Below are positions 55,591-63,245 of a stretch of DNA of 64,000 nucleotides, one piece after another. Below the pieces are notes generated by a model. It was not told the DNA's origin and made no database searches. It worked only from the letters and a program-made list of their open reading frames with translations. The position numbers and the translations under genes were made by a program. Source of the DNA: JAICJC01 sp963709425 (GTDB lineage: Bacteria; Actinomycetota; Thermoleophilia; Gaiellales; JAICJC01); NCBI GenBank assembly GCA_963709425.1, contig CAVPWG010000005.1, positions 620,001-684,000 of the forward strand, given 5' to 3'. Position 1 is the stretch's first letter. The number at the start of each line of letters is the position of its first letter.

Positions 55591-56880
55591 TCAGGGCTCC
55601 AACGGGTTCAGGAGGAAACCGCTCCAGAGCTTCGGGAAGAAGTACGTCGACTTCTGCGGCATCACGGCACCGGCGTCGGCGACGGCGCGCACCTGCTCCA
55701 GCGTCGGTGCCCGGAGGATGAAGGCGGCGGCGGCCTCACCGCGCTCGACCGGCGCTGTCGCAGCGCCCAGCTCGCGCACGTACTGGACGGCGTCGCTCGC
55801 CGCGAATTGGTCGGCATCGAGCAGGCCGAGCATCGGCTGGAGGATCACCGCCTCGAGCACGGCGGCGTCCACCTTGCGAACGGCCGCCGGCACGCCCGGC
55901 ATCGCCATGCTGATCGCGGCCCGGTCGCGCAAGGTGCAGAGGAGCGCCGGCCGCTCGGCGCCCCGCCAGACGGCGAAGGCGATCGTCTCCGAGGGAACGG
56001 CGTTCAGCTCCGCCTCGACGTCGAGCGGCGTCGCCTGCAGCTCACGGACGGTGAAGGCCGACAGGAGATCGGGCGTCACGTCGCGCCGCCCGGGCACCAC
56101 TCGATGGGTGGGGTAGACCACGAGCCCCTCGCCGTGCACGTTCACGAGGTGCATGAGGACGAAGTCACACGGCAGGTCGGCCGGCGAGTCGCCGTCCCGG
56201 GCACGCAGCTCGTCCCGGTACGCCAGCGCCGTCTCGTAGCGGTGGTGCCCGTCGGCGATCACGATCGAGCGCTCGGACATCGCCTCCTGGACCGCCTCGA
56301 TCGCACCGGCGTCGATCACCTGCCAGAAGCGATGGACGGTTCCGTCAGCGTCGGTCGTCTCCATCATCGGCGCCCCGGAGATGTGCGGCAGGAGCGCCGC
56401 CCGCGGCCCCCCCTCGGGATCGTCGTAGAGGCCGAAGACCGGCGAGAGGTTGGTGCGCACCGCCCGCATCAGCTCGAGCCGGCCCTGCCGCGTGCCGGCG
56501 TGGGTGCGCTCGTGCGGCCGCACGCGCCCGTCGCCGTAGGCGGCGAGCCGGATCGCCGAGAGAAAGCCCGACCGCTCGCCCTCGGTCCCGTCGGGCGCGA
56601 CATACGTCTGCGTGTGCCACCAGATCGAGGGCTCCGTGTCGCGCAGGAGCGCACCCTCGCGGCGCCAGTCCTGGAGGAGCCGGGCGGACTGGCTCGGCGC
56701 GTCGGGCAGCAGCAGGCGGACGATCGAGTGCGCGCTGCGGCGGAGGTAGGCGTCGCGGTCCGCCGGCGAGATCACGTCGTAGGGAGGGGCGACAACGTCG
56801 CTGAGCTCGACGAACTCCGGGTTGTAGCGCAGCGCCCGCAGCGGCTCGAGCGCGGTGCGCGTGGCCGGGGTCGATGCCAT
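55591..56880 (-). CDS. DUF1015 family protein
   Basis: A protein of 429 residues, full length. ALRYNPEFVELSDVVAPPYDVIS is the N-terminal motif of DUF1015; RPHERTHAG and IADGHHRYETALAYRDE are the other conserved blocks. Related proteins act as a putative HTH or SpoOJ/ParB-like enzyme, but no reaction is confirmed. ATG 56880 is 7 bases downstream of TAGACT in the mirrored promoter at 56888-56900. It precedes the IMPase-like gene. Confidence 0.88.
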   Translation of the reverse strand: MASTPATRTALEPLRALRYNPEFVELSDVVAPPYDVISPADRDAYLRRSAHSIVRLLLPDAPSQSARLLQDWRREGALLRDTEPSIWWHTQTYVAPDGTEGERSGFLSAIRLAAYGDGRVRPHERTHAGTRQGRLELMRAVRTNLSPVFGLYDDPEGGPRAALLPHISGAPMMETTDADGTVHRFWQVIDAGAIEAVQEAMSERSIVIADGHHRYETALAYRDELRARDGDSPADLPCDFVLMHLVNVHGEGLVVYPTHRVVPGRRDVTPDLLSAFTVRELQATPLDVEAELNAVPSETIAFAVWRGAERPALLCTLRDRAAISMAMPGVPAAVRKVDAAVLEAVILQPMLGLLDADQFAASDAVQYVRELGAATAPVERGEAAAAFILRAPTLEQVRAVADAGAVMPQKSTYFFPKLWSGFLLNPLEP

Positions 56881-56887
56881 CCGCGCC

Positions 56888-56900
56888 AGTCTAATAGACT
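56888..56900. promoter_or_regulatory. Mirrored bidirectional -10 (AGTCTAATAGACT)
   Basis: A perfect palindrome that contains TAGACT on each strand. The plus copy (56895-56900) is 8 bases before ATG 56909 and the minus copy (56888-56893) is 7 bases before ATG 56880. Only 28 bases separate the two start codons, so both messages must be leaderless and initiation is mutually exclusive. Confidence 0.75.
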
Positions 56901-56908
56901 CGTTCCGG

Positions 56909-57760
56909 ATGGCCGGGAGCACCTACGTCGCCGACTTGGCCGAGGGCGCGGTGGTCGACGCGACGTTCGCCGTGCAGCGCAAGACCCGCCGCCGGACCCG
57001 CAACGGCGACCCGTTCCTGTCGGTCGAGCTGGCCGACCGCACCGGCCGCGTTCCGGGCGTCGTCTGGAACGACGTGAACCTGCTCGGCGCCAGGTTCGAC
57101 CAGGGCGACACCGTCCGCGTGCTCGGCAAGGTCGAGGCGTACGGCGGCCGCCTCCAGATCTCGGTGCGCGACCTCGAGCGCATCGACGGTGGCGACCCTC
57201 TCGAGCTCGTCCCCGGCTCACGCCGCGACGCCGAGACGCTGGAGGGGTTCCTCGAATTCCTGGCCGGCGAGATCCATCACGATGGCCTGCGCGGAGTCGT
57301 GAGCCGGGTGATCGACGACCCGCGGGTACGCGCGCGGCTCCGCACCGCGCCGGCGTCCGAGACCCACCACGACTACGCCGGCGGCCTGCTCGAGCACACC
57401 GTCGCGGTCGCCACGCTCTGCCGCGAGGCGGCTCAGCTTCACCCGCGCCTCCACTCCGACGTCCTGCTCGCGGCCGCCCTCCTGCACGACGTCGGCCGAA
57501 CCGAGACCTTCCGGCCGGGCGTGACGATCGCCGTCTCCGACGAGGGCAGGATGCTCGGCCACGTCCTCGCCGGTGTGCGCGTGATCGACGCGGCGGCGCG
57601 CGACGCGGGCCTCGGCGACGACGTCCTGCTCCCGCTTCTGAATGCCGTGGCGGGCCACCACGGCCCGCTCGAGGGCCGCCGGCTCGAGACGGCCGAGGCG
57701 GTCGCCCTCTACCATGCGAACTCGCTCGACGCCCGCCTCGGTGAGGCGCTCGGGGGTTAA
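56909..57760 (+). CDS. OB-fold and HD-domain 3'-5' exonuclease, YhaM-like
   Basis: A protein of 283 residues. Residues 10 to 95 form an OB fold (VVDATFAVQRKTRRRTRNGDPFLSVELADRTGRVPGVVWND), and residues 120 to 270 an HD domain: HHDYAGGLLEHTVAVATL, ALLHDVGRTETF and AVAGHHGPLEG give the metal ligands. This matches YhaM/CBF1-type 3'-5' exoribonucleases. ATG 56909 is leaderless. The divergent neighbour is DUF1015. Confidence 0.85.
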   Translation: MAGSTYVADLAEGAVVDATFAVQRKTRRRTRNGDPFLSVELADRTGRVPGVVWNDVNLLGARFDQGDTVRVLGKVEAYGGRLQISVRDLERIDGGDPLELVPGSRRDAETLEGFLEFLAGEIHHDGLRGVVSRVIDDPRVRARLRTAPASETHHDYAGGLLEHTVAVATLCREAAQLHPRLHSDVLLAAALLHDVGRTETFRPGVTIAVSDEGRMLGHVLAGVRVIDAAARDAGLGDDVLLPLLNAVAGHHGPLEGRRLETAEAVALYHANSLDARLGEALGG

Positions 57761-57823
57761 CCGCACGCCGGTCTCGGGATAGCCCAGCAGCGCGCGCCGC
57801 AGCCCCCGCGTACGCTGGGCGGC

Positions 57824-58016
57824 ATGAGCATGACGTTCTACGACGTGTTCGAGCCCGAGGCGGCCGTGCCGCCGGCGGCGGCCACCCCCGAGCCGCGTTA
57901 CCGGCTCGAGGTGGTCCTCGATTCGAACGGTCGGCTGGTGTCGGCCGATGCCGAGCCGCGCGGCCCTCGGGCTGATCGAGCACCTCGCGCGCGGCCTCGG
58001 CGTCGCGCCGCGCTAG
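57824..58016 (+). CDS. Small protein of about 63 residues (one frameshift)
   Basis: ATG 57824 (with TACGCT 7 bases upstream, leaderless) starts SMTFYDVFEPEAAVPPAAATPEPRYRLEVVLDSNGRLVSADAEPR. An extra G near 57960 shifts the frame; the other frame continues ALGLIEHLARGLGVAPR to TAG 58016. No known family. The stop overlaps the 3' end of the convergent phosphoesterase gene by four bases. Confidence 0.5.
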
Positions 58017-60613
58017 TCCTCCCCGGCGCTCGACCCCGGCGCCGGGCCGGGCATGTGCGAGTGCGGGCCGCGGATCGATCGCCAGATCGCCTCGTTCAAC
58101 ACGCGCTCGTCGGGACCGTCGGGGATCGAGTAGTTCTGCGCGGCCGAGGCGGCGGCCAGGGGCGAGTTGCGGCCGTTCCGCGGATAGCCGGGGTCGCCGT
58201 ACGGGATCACCCTCGTCGCCAGGACGTCAAAGGGTCGCATGTTCGGCCACCGGGCGAACGACGGCCACATCCGCGTTCCGCGCTGGTCGAAGATGCTCAT
58301 CGGCTCGAGCCCGAGGATGTCCTCGATCGTCCCGAGCATCCCGGCGGTGTCGTAGTGCGTCGAGTCGACCCCGGCGTGCTGCGTGAACGGGCTGATGACG
58401 AGCGCGGTGGATCGGTGGGCGTCGACGTGGTCGGGGCCGTCCTGCGCGTCGTCCTCGACGACGAAGATTGTCGTGCTCCGCCAGTAGCTGCTGTGCGAGA
58501 CGGCGTCGACGAGCCGGCCGACCGCGACGTCGTTGTCGGCCTCGTAGGACGCCGGCGTCGCGGTGCCTGGAGTCGTCCCCTGGGTGTGGTCGTTCGGCAG
58601 GTACACGACCTCGAGGCCGGGCAGGTTGCCGTTTCGCTCGTACGCGCGAAACTCCCGCTCCCACTCGGGCTCGCGCACCGCATGGTCGGAGCAGTCGAGG
58701 TTCCAGCCCGGGAAGCGCGGATCGACGTGCTCGCCGAACCGGGCCTGGAGATGGGTGAGGTCGGAGTACACCGTGCCGCTGTGGCAGTTGTGCGGGTCGT
58801 CCCACGGCGTGCCCTCGCCGTAGTCACGGAAGCTCACACCGTGCTTGTAGGCGTCGTCCCACAGGTAGCCGACGGTCGCGGCGGCGGCTGTCCGCGGCAC
58901 CGTCGGGTCGCCGGCGAGCGGCTCGGAGGCGAACTGCTGCGCCAGCGGCACGAACTCGCTGTCGTAGCTTCGGTAGTAGGCCCAGGCGTAGTCGAACGGC
59001 CAGACCTTGTCCACGTAGTCGGTGGCGGTCGCCTGGGTCGACCACGGGTGGCCGTCCTGGGACACCTCCGCGTCCACGTAGAAGTTGTCCAGCAGCGTGA
59101 ATCGGCGTGCGAGGGCGCGCTGGTTCGGGGCCGAGCCGTCCTTGAACAGCGTCAGTGACGGGTCGCCGTTGCCCTTTCCCAGGTCGCCGAAGACCTGGTC
59201 GTAGGTGCGGTTCTCCTTGATCACGTAGATCACGTGGTGGATGGCGCTCACCGCCGCGGGTGGGCGGGCACGCCGTTCGGCGATGTGGTTGTTACGGCGC
59301 ACCGCCGCTGTCCACCGCCGCAGCCGGTGGGCGAATCCGCGGCCGTCGCGCAGATCGATCACCTGCACCGACCCGCGGATCATCGTGCCGCTGTACTGGT
59401 TCTCGAAGTACCCCGGTGAGTACTCGATGCCCGTGCCGCAACCCTGGGCCAGGAGCGGCGAGAACGGGCCGCACAGGTTCGGTCCTGCGCCGAAGCCGTT
59501 CGTGTTGACCACGACGAGCCGGTGACCCCCGGGAGCGACCTCGACGTCAGCCGGGTACCAGGCCGTCGGGATGAACCCGCGGACGTGGCGCGTGCGGAGG
59601 TCGACGACCGCCACGGCGTTCTCGCCCGCGTCGGCGACGTAGAGCATCCGGCCGTCGGGGCTGACCGCGAGCCCCTCGGGCATCGACCCCTTCGGCGCGC
59701 CCGGGACGAGGGCGACGTCGATCGTGGCCGCGAGTCGGTCGCGGCGCGAGTCGAGCACGCTCACGGTGTCGCTCGAGGCGTTGGCGGTGTAGATCTCGTC
59801 GTTTCGGGGGTTGGCGGCAATCGCCGTGGGGTGATCGGCCTGGAGCGGGTCGTCGGCCGGCGAGAGCCGGATCGTCTGGACGACGCGCTGGGCCGCCGTG
59901 TCGATCACCGACACCGAGCGGCCGGTCCAGTTCGTGACGTAGGCCTTGGTTGCGTCGCGGTTGAAGGCGATCCCGAACGGGTCACCGGGCGTGCCCAGGT
60001 CGATCGTGGCCGCGATCCGGCCGGTGTTCGGGTTGATGACCGTCACCTCGTGTCCGGGCGGATCCTCGTACGACCCGGTTGTGAAGGGGTCGCCTCCCAG
60101 GTTGTTCGCGACGTACAGACGATCGCCGAGCGGCGTCTGCCCGTAGGCGATCCCCGCCGGGAAATGGCCGGCCGGGACGGGGCCGTCGGGCACGAACCGG
60201 CCGGCCGGCGTCACGTGGTAGGCGTGCAGGACGTCCTGGCCGCCGCCCGCGGCCCACGCCCGCCGGCCGTCAGGCGAGAACGCGACCCCGTAGAAGACGG
60301 AGTGGCCCCGGCGGCCGTTCATGACGCGCACGTCCGTCCGCGTCCGGGCGTCGATGTCGAACATCTCGAGTGTCTCGTCCTGCACCGCCTGCCCGCTCGA
60401 TGTGACCAGCGCATGCCGGCCGTCGGGCGAGAGCGCGACACCCCAGGGGCCCGAGAGCCCGGGGCCGCTCTGTACGGTCAGGAGATGGCCCGCAGGCGTG
60501 ACCCGCCACCCGGCCGGCGTGCGAGGGACGTCCGACCCGCTCGCCGCGCCCGACGTCCCCACGCCGCACATGGTCACGGCGACGACGACGCCCACGAACA
60601 CTCCACACTTCAT
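58013..60613 (-). CDS. Secreted YVTN-propeller phosphoesterase
   Basis: A protein of 866 residues. Signal peptide (KCGVFVGVVVAVTMCGVGTSGAASG); residues 40 to 430 hold seven or more beta-propeller blades (GPWGVALSPDGRHALV, GVAFSPDGRRAW, MLYVADAGENAVAVVDLRT); residues 455 to 830 are a phosphoesterase/phospholipase C-like domain with IYVIKENRTYDQVFGDLG, FVVEDDAQDGPDHVDAHRS. The metal and catalytic Thr are in ENRTYDQ, as in AcpA/PLC families. TATGAT lies about 45 bases upstream and GGGGGATGGG serves as ribosome site. Probable extracellular phosphate scavenging; unbroken frame. Confidence 0.88.
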   Translation of the reverse strand: MKCGVFVGVVVAVTMCGVGTSGAASGSDVPRTPAGWRVTPAGHLLTVQSGPGLSGPWGVALSPDGRHALVTSSGQAVQDETLEMFDIDARTRTDVRVMNGRRGHSVFYGVAFSPDGRRAWAAGGGQDVLHAYHVTPAGRFVPDGPVPAGHFPAGIAYGQTPLGDRLYVANNLGGDPFTTGSYEDPPGHEVTVINPNTGRIAATIDLGTPGDPFGIAFNRDATKAYVTNWTGRSVSVIDTAAQRVVQTIRLSPADDPLQADHPTAIAANPRNDEIYTANASSDTVSVLDSRRDRLAATIDVALVPGAPKGSMPEGLAVSPDGRMLYVADAGENAVAVVDLRTRHVRGFIPTAWYPADVEVAPGGHRLVVVNTNGFGAGPNLCGPFSPLLAQGCGTGIEYSPGYFENQYSGTMIRGSVQVIDLRDGRGFAHRLRRWTAAVRRNNHIAERRARPPAAVSAIHHVIYVIKENRTYDQVFGDLGKGNGDPSLTLFKDGSAPNQRALARRFTLLDNFYVDAEVSQDGHPWSTQATATDYVDKVWPFDYAWAYYRSYDSEFVPLAQQFASEPLAGDPTVPRTAAAATVGYLWDDAYKHGVSFRDYGEGTPWDDPHNCHSGTVYSDLTHLQARFGEHVDPRFPGWNLDCSDHAVREPEWEREFRAYERNGNLPGLEVVYLPNDHTQGTTPGTATPASYEADNDVAVGRLVDAVSHSSYWRSTTIFVVEDDAQDGPDHVDAHRSTALVISPFTQHAGVDSTHYDTAGMLGTIEDILGLEPMSIFDQRGTRMWPSFARWPNMRPFDVLATRVIPYGDPGYPRNGRNSPLAAASAAQNYSIPDGPDERVLNEAIWRSIRGPHSHMPGPAPGSSAGED

Positions 60614-60664
60614 CCCATCCCCCGGACGTACGAACGGCGCCGTCGATCATACGCCCCGGCGGCC

Positions 60665-61738
60665 TCACACGTTGAAGCGCACGTTCAGGACGTCGCCGTC
60701 CGCGACGACGTACTCGCGCCCCTCGACGCGGATCCAGCCGCGCCGCTTGGCCTCGACCTCCGACCCGGCCTCGACGAGCCTGTCCCACTCGACGACCTCG
60801 GCGCGGATGAACCCGCGGGCCAGGTCGGTGTGGATGCGGCCGGCCGCGGCCTGGGCGTTCTGTCCGCGCCGGATCGTCCAGGCCCGCGTCTCCTTGGGCC
60901 CGGTCGTGAAGAAGGGGATCAGGTCGAGCAGCGCGTAGGTCGCCAGCGTGAGGCGGTCGAGCGCGGGCGACTCGATCCCGAGGTCGTCCAGGAAGGCGCG
61001 GGCATCGGCGTCGGGCAGCTCGCGCAGCTCCGCCTCGATCTTCGCGTTCACCGGGACGCACGGGGCGCCGCGCTCGGCGGCGAACGCCTCGACGGCGGCC
61101 ACGTCGGCGCCGTTCCCGGAGTCGTCGACGTTGGCCAGGTAGAGCGTCGGCTTCGCCGTCAGCAGGTCGACGCTGGCGGGGATCTCGACGCCGGCCGAGC
61201 GGGCCGGCCTGCCCGCCTCGAGCGCAGCGCGGATCGCCTCGAGCGCTGCGCTCTCGGCAACGGCGTCGCGATCGCCGCCCTTCGCGGCCTTGGCGACCCG
61301 CTCGTAGCGCCGCTCGATCGCGGCAAGGTCGGCGAATGCCAACTCGAGCTCGACGGTCTCGACGTCGCCCATCGGATCGACGCTGCCGGCCGGATGCGCG
61401 ACGGTCTCGTCTCTGAAGCACCGCACGACGTGGAGCACCGCGTCCGTCGAGCGGATCTGCCCGAGGAACTGGTTCCCGAGCCCCTCACCGTGCGATGCGC
61501 CGCGCACCAGGCCGGCGATATCAACGACCCGGAGCGTCGCGGGCACGATCTTGGCGGACGCCGATAGGCGCGCGAGGTCCGCCAGGCGCGGGTCGCGGAC
61601 ATCGGCCTCAGCGTGGTTCGTCTCGACCGTCGAGAACATGTGCGGCGCGACCGCGGCGCCGGCTCCGGTGAGTGCGTTGAACACCGTGGACTTGCCGCTG
61701 TTGGGAAGCCCGATGAGGCCCGCCTCGAGGCTCGACAT
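60665..61738 (-). CDS. ychF: Redox-regulated ATPase YchF
   Basis: A protein of 357 residues of the Obg/YchF group. Walker A is LIGLPNSGKSTVFNAL; RVVDIAGLVRGASHGEGLGNQFL gives G3; YLANVDDSGNG replaces the NKxD specificity motif, as in YchF, which prefers ATP. The C-terminal TGS-like domain ends RGWIRVEGREYVVADGDVLNVRFNV. ATG 61738 overlaps the PAP2 stop (TGATG). It binds ribosomes and is linked to stress response. Last gene of a four-gene unit from 62792. Confidence 0.94.
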   Translation of the reverse strand: MSSLEAGLIGLPNSGKSTVFNALTGAGAAVAPHMFSTVETNHAEADVRDPRLADLARLSASAKIVPATLRVVDIAGLVRGASHGEGLGNQFLGQIRSTDAVLHVVRCFRDETVAHPAGSVDPMGDVETVELELAFADLAAIERRYERVAKAAKGGDRDAVAESAALEAIRAALEAGRPARSAGVEIPASVDLLTAKPTLYLANVDDSGNGADVAAVEAFAAERGAPCVPVNAKIEAELRELPDADARAFLDDLGIESPALDRLTLATYALLDLIPFFTTGPKETRAWTIRRGQNAQAAAGRIHTDLARGFIRAEVVEWDRLVEAGSEVEAKRRGWIRVEGREYVVADGDVLNVRFNV

Positions 61739-62157
61739 CAGAGGGCCGCTGCTGCCGCGCCCGTGACGGTGCCGAGCGCCGCGCCCGCGACGACGTCGCC
61801 GGGCCTGTGCGCTCCGACGTACACCCGGCTCGCAGCCATCGCCACGGCCGCCGCCCACCACAGCGGCGCCAGGTCCGGCCGGGCACGGCTCAGCGCGAAC
61901 GCGGCGGCGACCGACATCGCCGCGTGGCTCGAGGGGAACGAGCTCGACGACGGGAGCGTGATGAGCGCATCGGCCGGCGCGGGGCGGTCGCGGCGGACGG
62001 CCAGCTTCACCGCGTAGTTCACGCCGAGCGTCCCCCACACCGTCGCCGCCACCCGGACCGGCGCTCCGCAGAGGGCGCCGACGACGACCCATCCGATTCC
62101 GTAGTTGCCGCTGGTCGTGTAGGCAACCACCGCGCGATCGAGCGCCGAGCGAGCCAC
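61738..62157 (-). CDS. PAP2 family phosphatase
   Basis: A protein of 139 residues with four helices and all three PAP2 motifs: KLAVRRDRP (KxxxxxxRP), SFPSSHAAMS (PSxH) and SRVYVGAHRPGDVVAGAALG (SRxxxxxHxxxD). It dephosphorylates lipid phosphates such as undecaprenyl diphosphate or phosphatidate, outward facing. GTG 62157 is 4 bases after the stop of the 72-residue gene. Confidence 0.88.
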   Translation of the reverse strand: MARSALDRAVVAYTTSGNYGIGWVVVGALCGAPVRVAATVWGTLGVNYAVKLAVRRDRPAPADALITLPSSSSFPSSHAAMSVAAAFALSRARPDLAPLWWAAAVAMAASRVYVGAHRPGDVVAGAALGTVTGAAAAAL

Positions 62158-62161
62158 GCGA

Positions 62162-62380
62162 TCAGAAGCCGACGCGGCCCACGTGCGCCTCGCGCTTCAC
62201 ATAGCCCACCTTCGACACGTCGATGTGGTAGGTCGTGTCGTCGGGCCCGGAGATCTTGACGACGCCCTTGCCGGCGTCGAGCGCCGCCTCGAGCTTCGCC
62301 CACTCGCCGGCGTCCAGCTTTGTGATCACGATCAGCCCGCTGTCGAACCCGAGCTCGACCCGGGACATGTCATCAGCCAT
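62162..62380 (-). CDS. Small conserved-looking protein, 72 residues
   Basis: ATG 62380 is inside the epimerase gene. The sequence (SRVELGFDSGLIVITKLDAGEWAKLEAALDAGKGVVKISGPDDTTYHIDVSKVGYVKRE) alternates strands and one helix and looks like a small beta-rich fold; it has no Cys and no signal peptide. Codon use matches its neighbours. It lies between the epimerase and PAP2 genes. No family known to me. Confidence 0.6.
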   Translation of the reverse strand: MADDMSRVELGFDSGLIVITKLDAGEWAKLEAALDAGKGVVKISGPDDTTYHIDVSKVGYVKREAHVGRVGF

Positions 62381-62792
62381 CGACCGCTCCTTCGACTTGC
62401 ACGTATTCGACCAGCACGCCGGCGACGCTGGATGGATGGATGAACGCGACCTGGAGCCCGAAGAGGCCGGCGTGGGGCTCCTCGTCGATCAGCTCTGCGC
62501 CCGCCGCGGCGGCGTCGCGGAGCGCCGTCCGGATATCGTCTACCGCGAAGGCAACATGGTGCATTCCCGGTCCCCGGCTCGCCATGAACCTGCCCACCGG
62601 CGTGTCCTCGCCGAGCGGCCGCAGGAGCTCGACGCAGTCGGTTCCGACCCGCAACGAGGCGGCCTCGACCCCCTGCTCCGGCACCGTCTCGTGATGCTCC
62701 ACCACCCCGGCGAAGAGCCGCTCGTACATGTCCACAGCGGCCGCGATGTCGTCGACGGCGTGCCCGATATGATGGATATCTCGGGGGCGCAT
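62373..62792 (-). CDS. mce: Methylmalonyl-CoA epimerase
   Basis: A protein of 139 residues of the VOC superfamily, in two beta-alpha-beta modules: DIHHIGHAVDDIAAAVDMYERLFAG and GMHHVAFAVDDIRTAL. The metal ligands (His in HHIGHAV, Glu in CVELLRP, His in HHVAFAV, Glu in VEYVQ) are present. It interconverts (R)- and (S)-methylmalonyl-CoA for propionate metabolism. ATG 62792 has TAGGAT 9 bases upstream and is probably leaderless. It heads the mce-72aa-PAP2-ychF unit. Confidence 0.88.
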   Translation of the reverse strand: MRPRDIHHIGHAVDDIAAAVDMYERLFAGVVEHHETVPEQGVEAASLRVGTDCVELLRPLGEDTPVGRFMASRGPGMHHVAFAVDDIRTALRDAAAAGAELIDEEPHAGLFGLQVAFIHPSSVAGVLVEYVQVEGAVDG

Positions 62793-62834
62793 TGCGTCCC
62801 CATCCTAGGAGACGGCTACCTGTAGGGGGCACCG

Positions 62835-63245
62835 ATGGGGTTTCTCGACGAGATCAAGCAGCAGGCCACGGATGTCGCCTCGACGGTGGCCGAGAAGACG
62901 CAGGACACGGCGAAGACCGTTCAGCTGCAGTTCCAGCTTCGCACCCTGAAGGGCGAGGAGAAGGAGGCCTTCGCCGACTTCGGCCGCCAGGCCCACGGTC
63001 TGCACCGCGACAGCGCGCTCGCGGAGCGATCCGGCGAGCTGGCGTCGGGAGCGGCGCGAATCGCCGACCTCCAGTCGCAGATCGCGGCCAAGGAGCAGGA
63101 GATCGCCGACGTGAAGGGCGACGACGGCTCGGAGACCGTCGAGGGATCGGCCGAGGAGGTCGCCGAGCCCGCCGCGGAGGCATCCCCGCCGCCGCCGGCC
63201 TCGGACACGCCTCCCCCGCCACCGCCGCCCTCCCCGGCCGAGTAG
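62835..63245 (+). CDS. Coiled-coil protein with Pro-rich tail
   Basis: A protein of 136 residues. Residues 1 to 90 are amphipathic helix (EIKQQATDVASTVAEKTQDTAKTVQLQFQLRTLK...ARIADLQSQIAAKEQEIADVK); the last 45 residues are Glu/Ala/Pro-rich with poly-Pro runs. ATG 62835 is used. Not recognised; may be a phasin-like or membrane-associated scaffold. It ends against the convergent ftsH. Confidence 0.6.
   Translation: MGFLDEIKQQATDVASTVAEKTQDTAKTVQLQFQLRTLKGEEKEAFADFGRQAHGLHRDSALAERSGELASGAARIADLQSQIAAKEQEIADVKGDDGSETVEGSAEEVAEPAAEASPPPPASDTPPPPPPPSPAE

Noticed and set aside
59522..61567. 681-residue open frame on the plus strand
   Set aside because: Antisense to the propeller-phosphoesterase and ychF; no recognisable fold.
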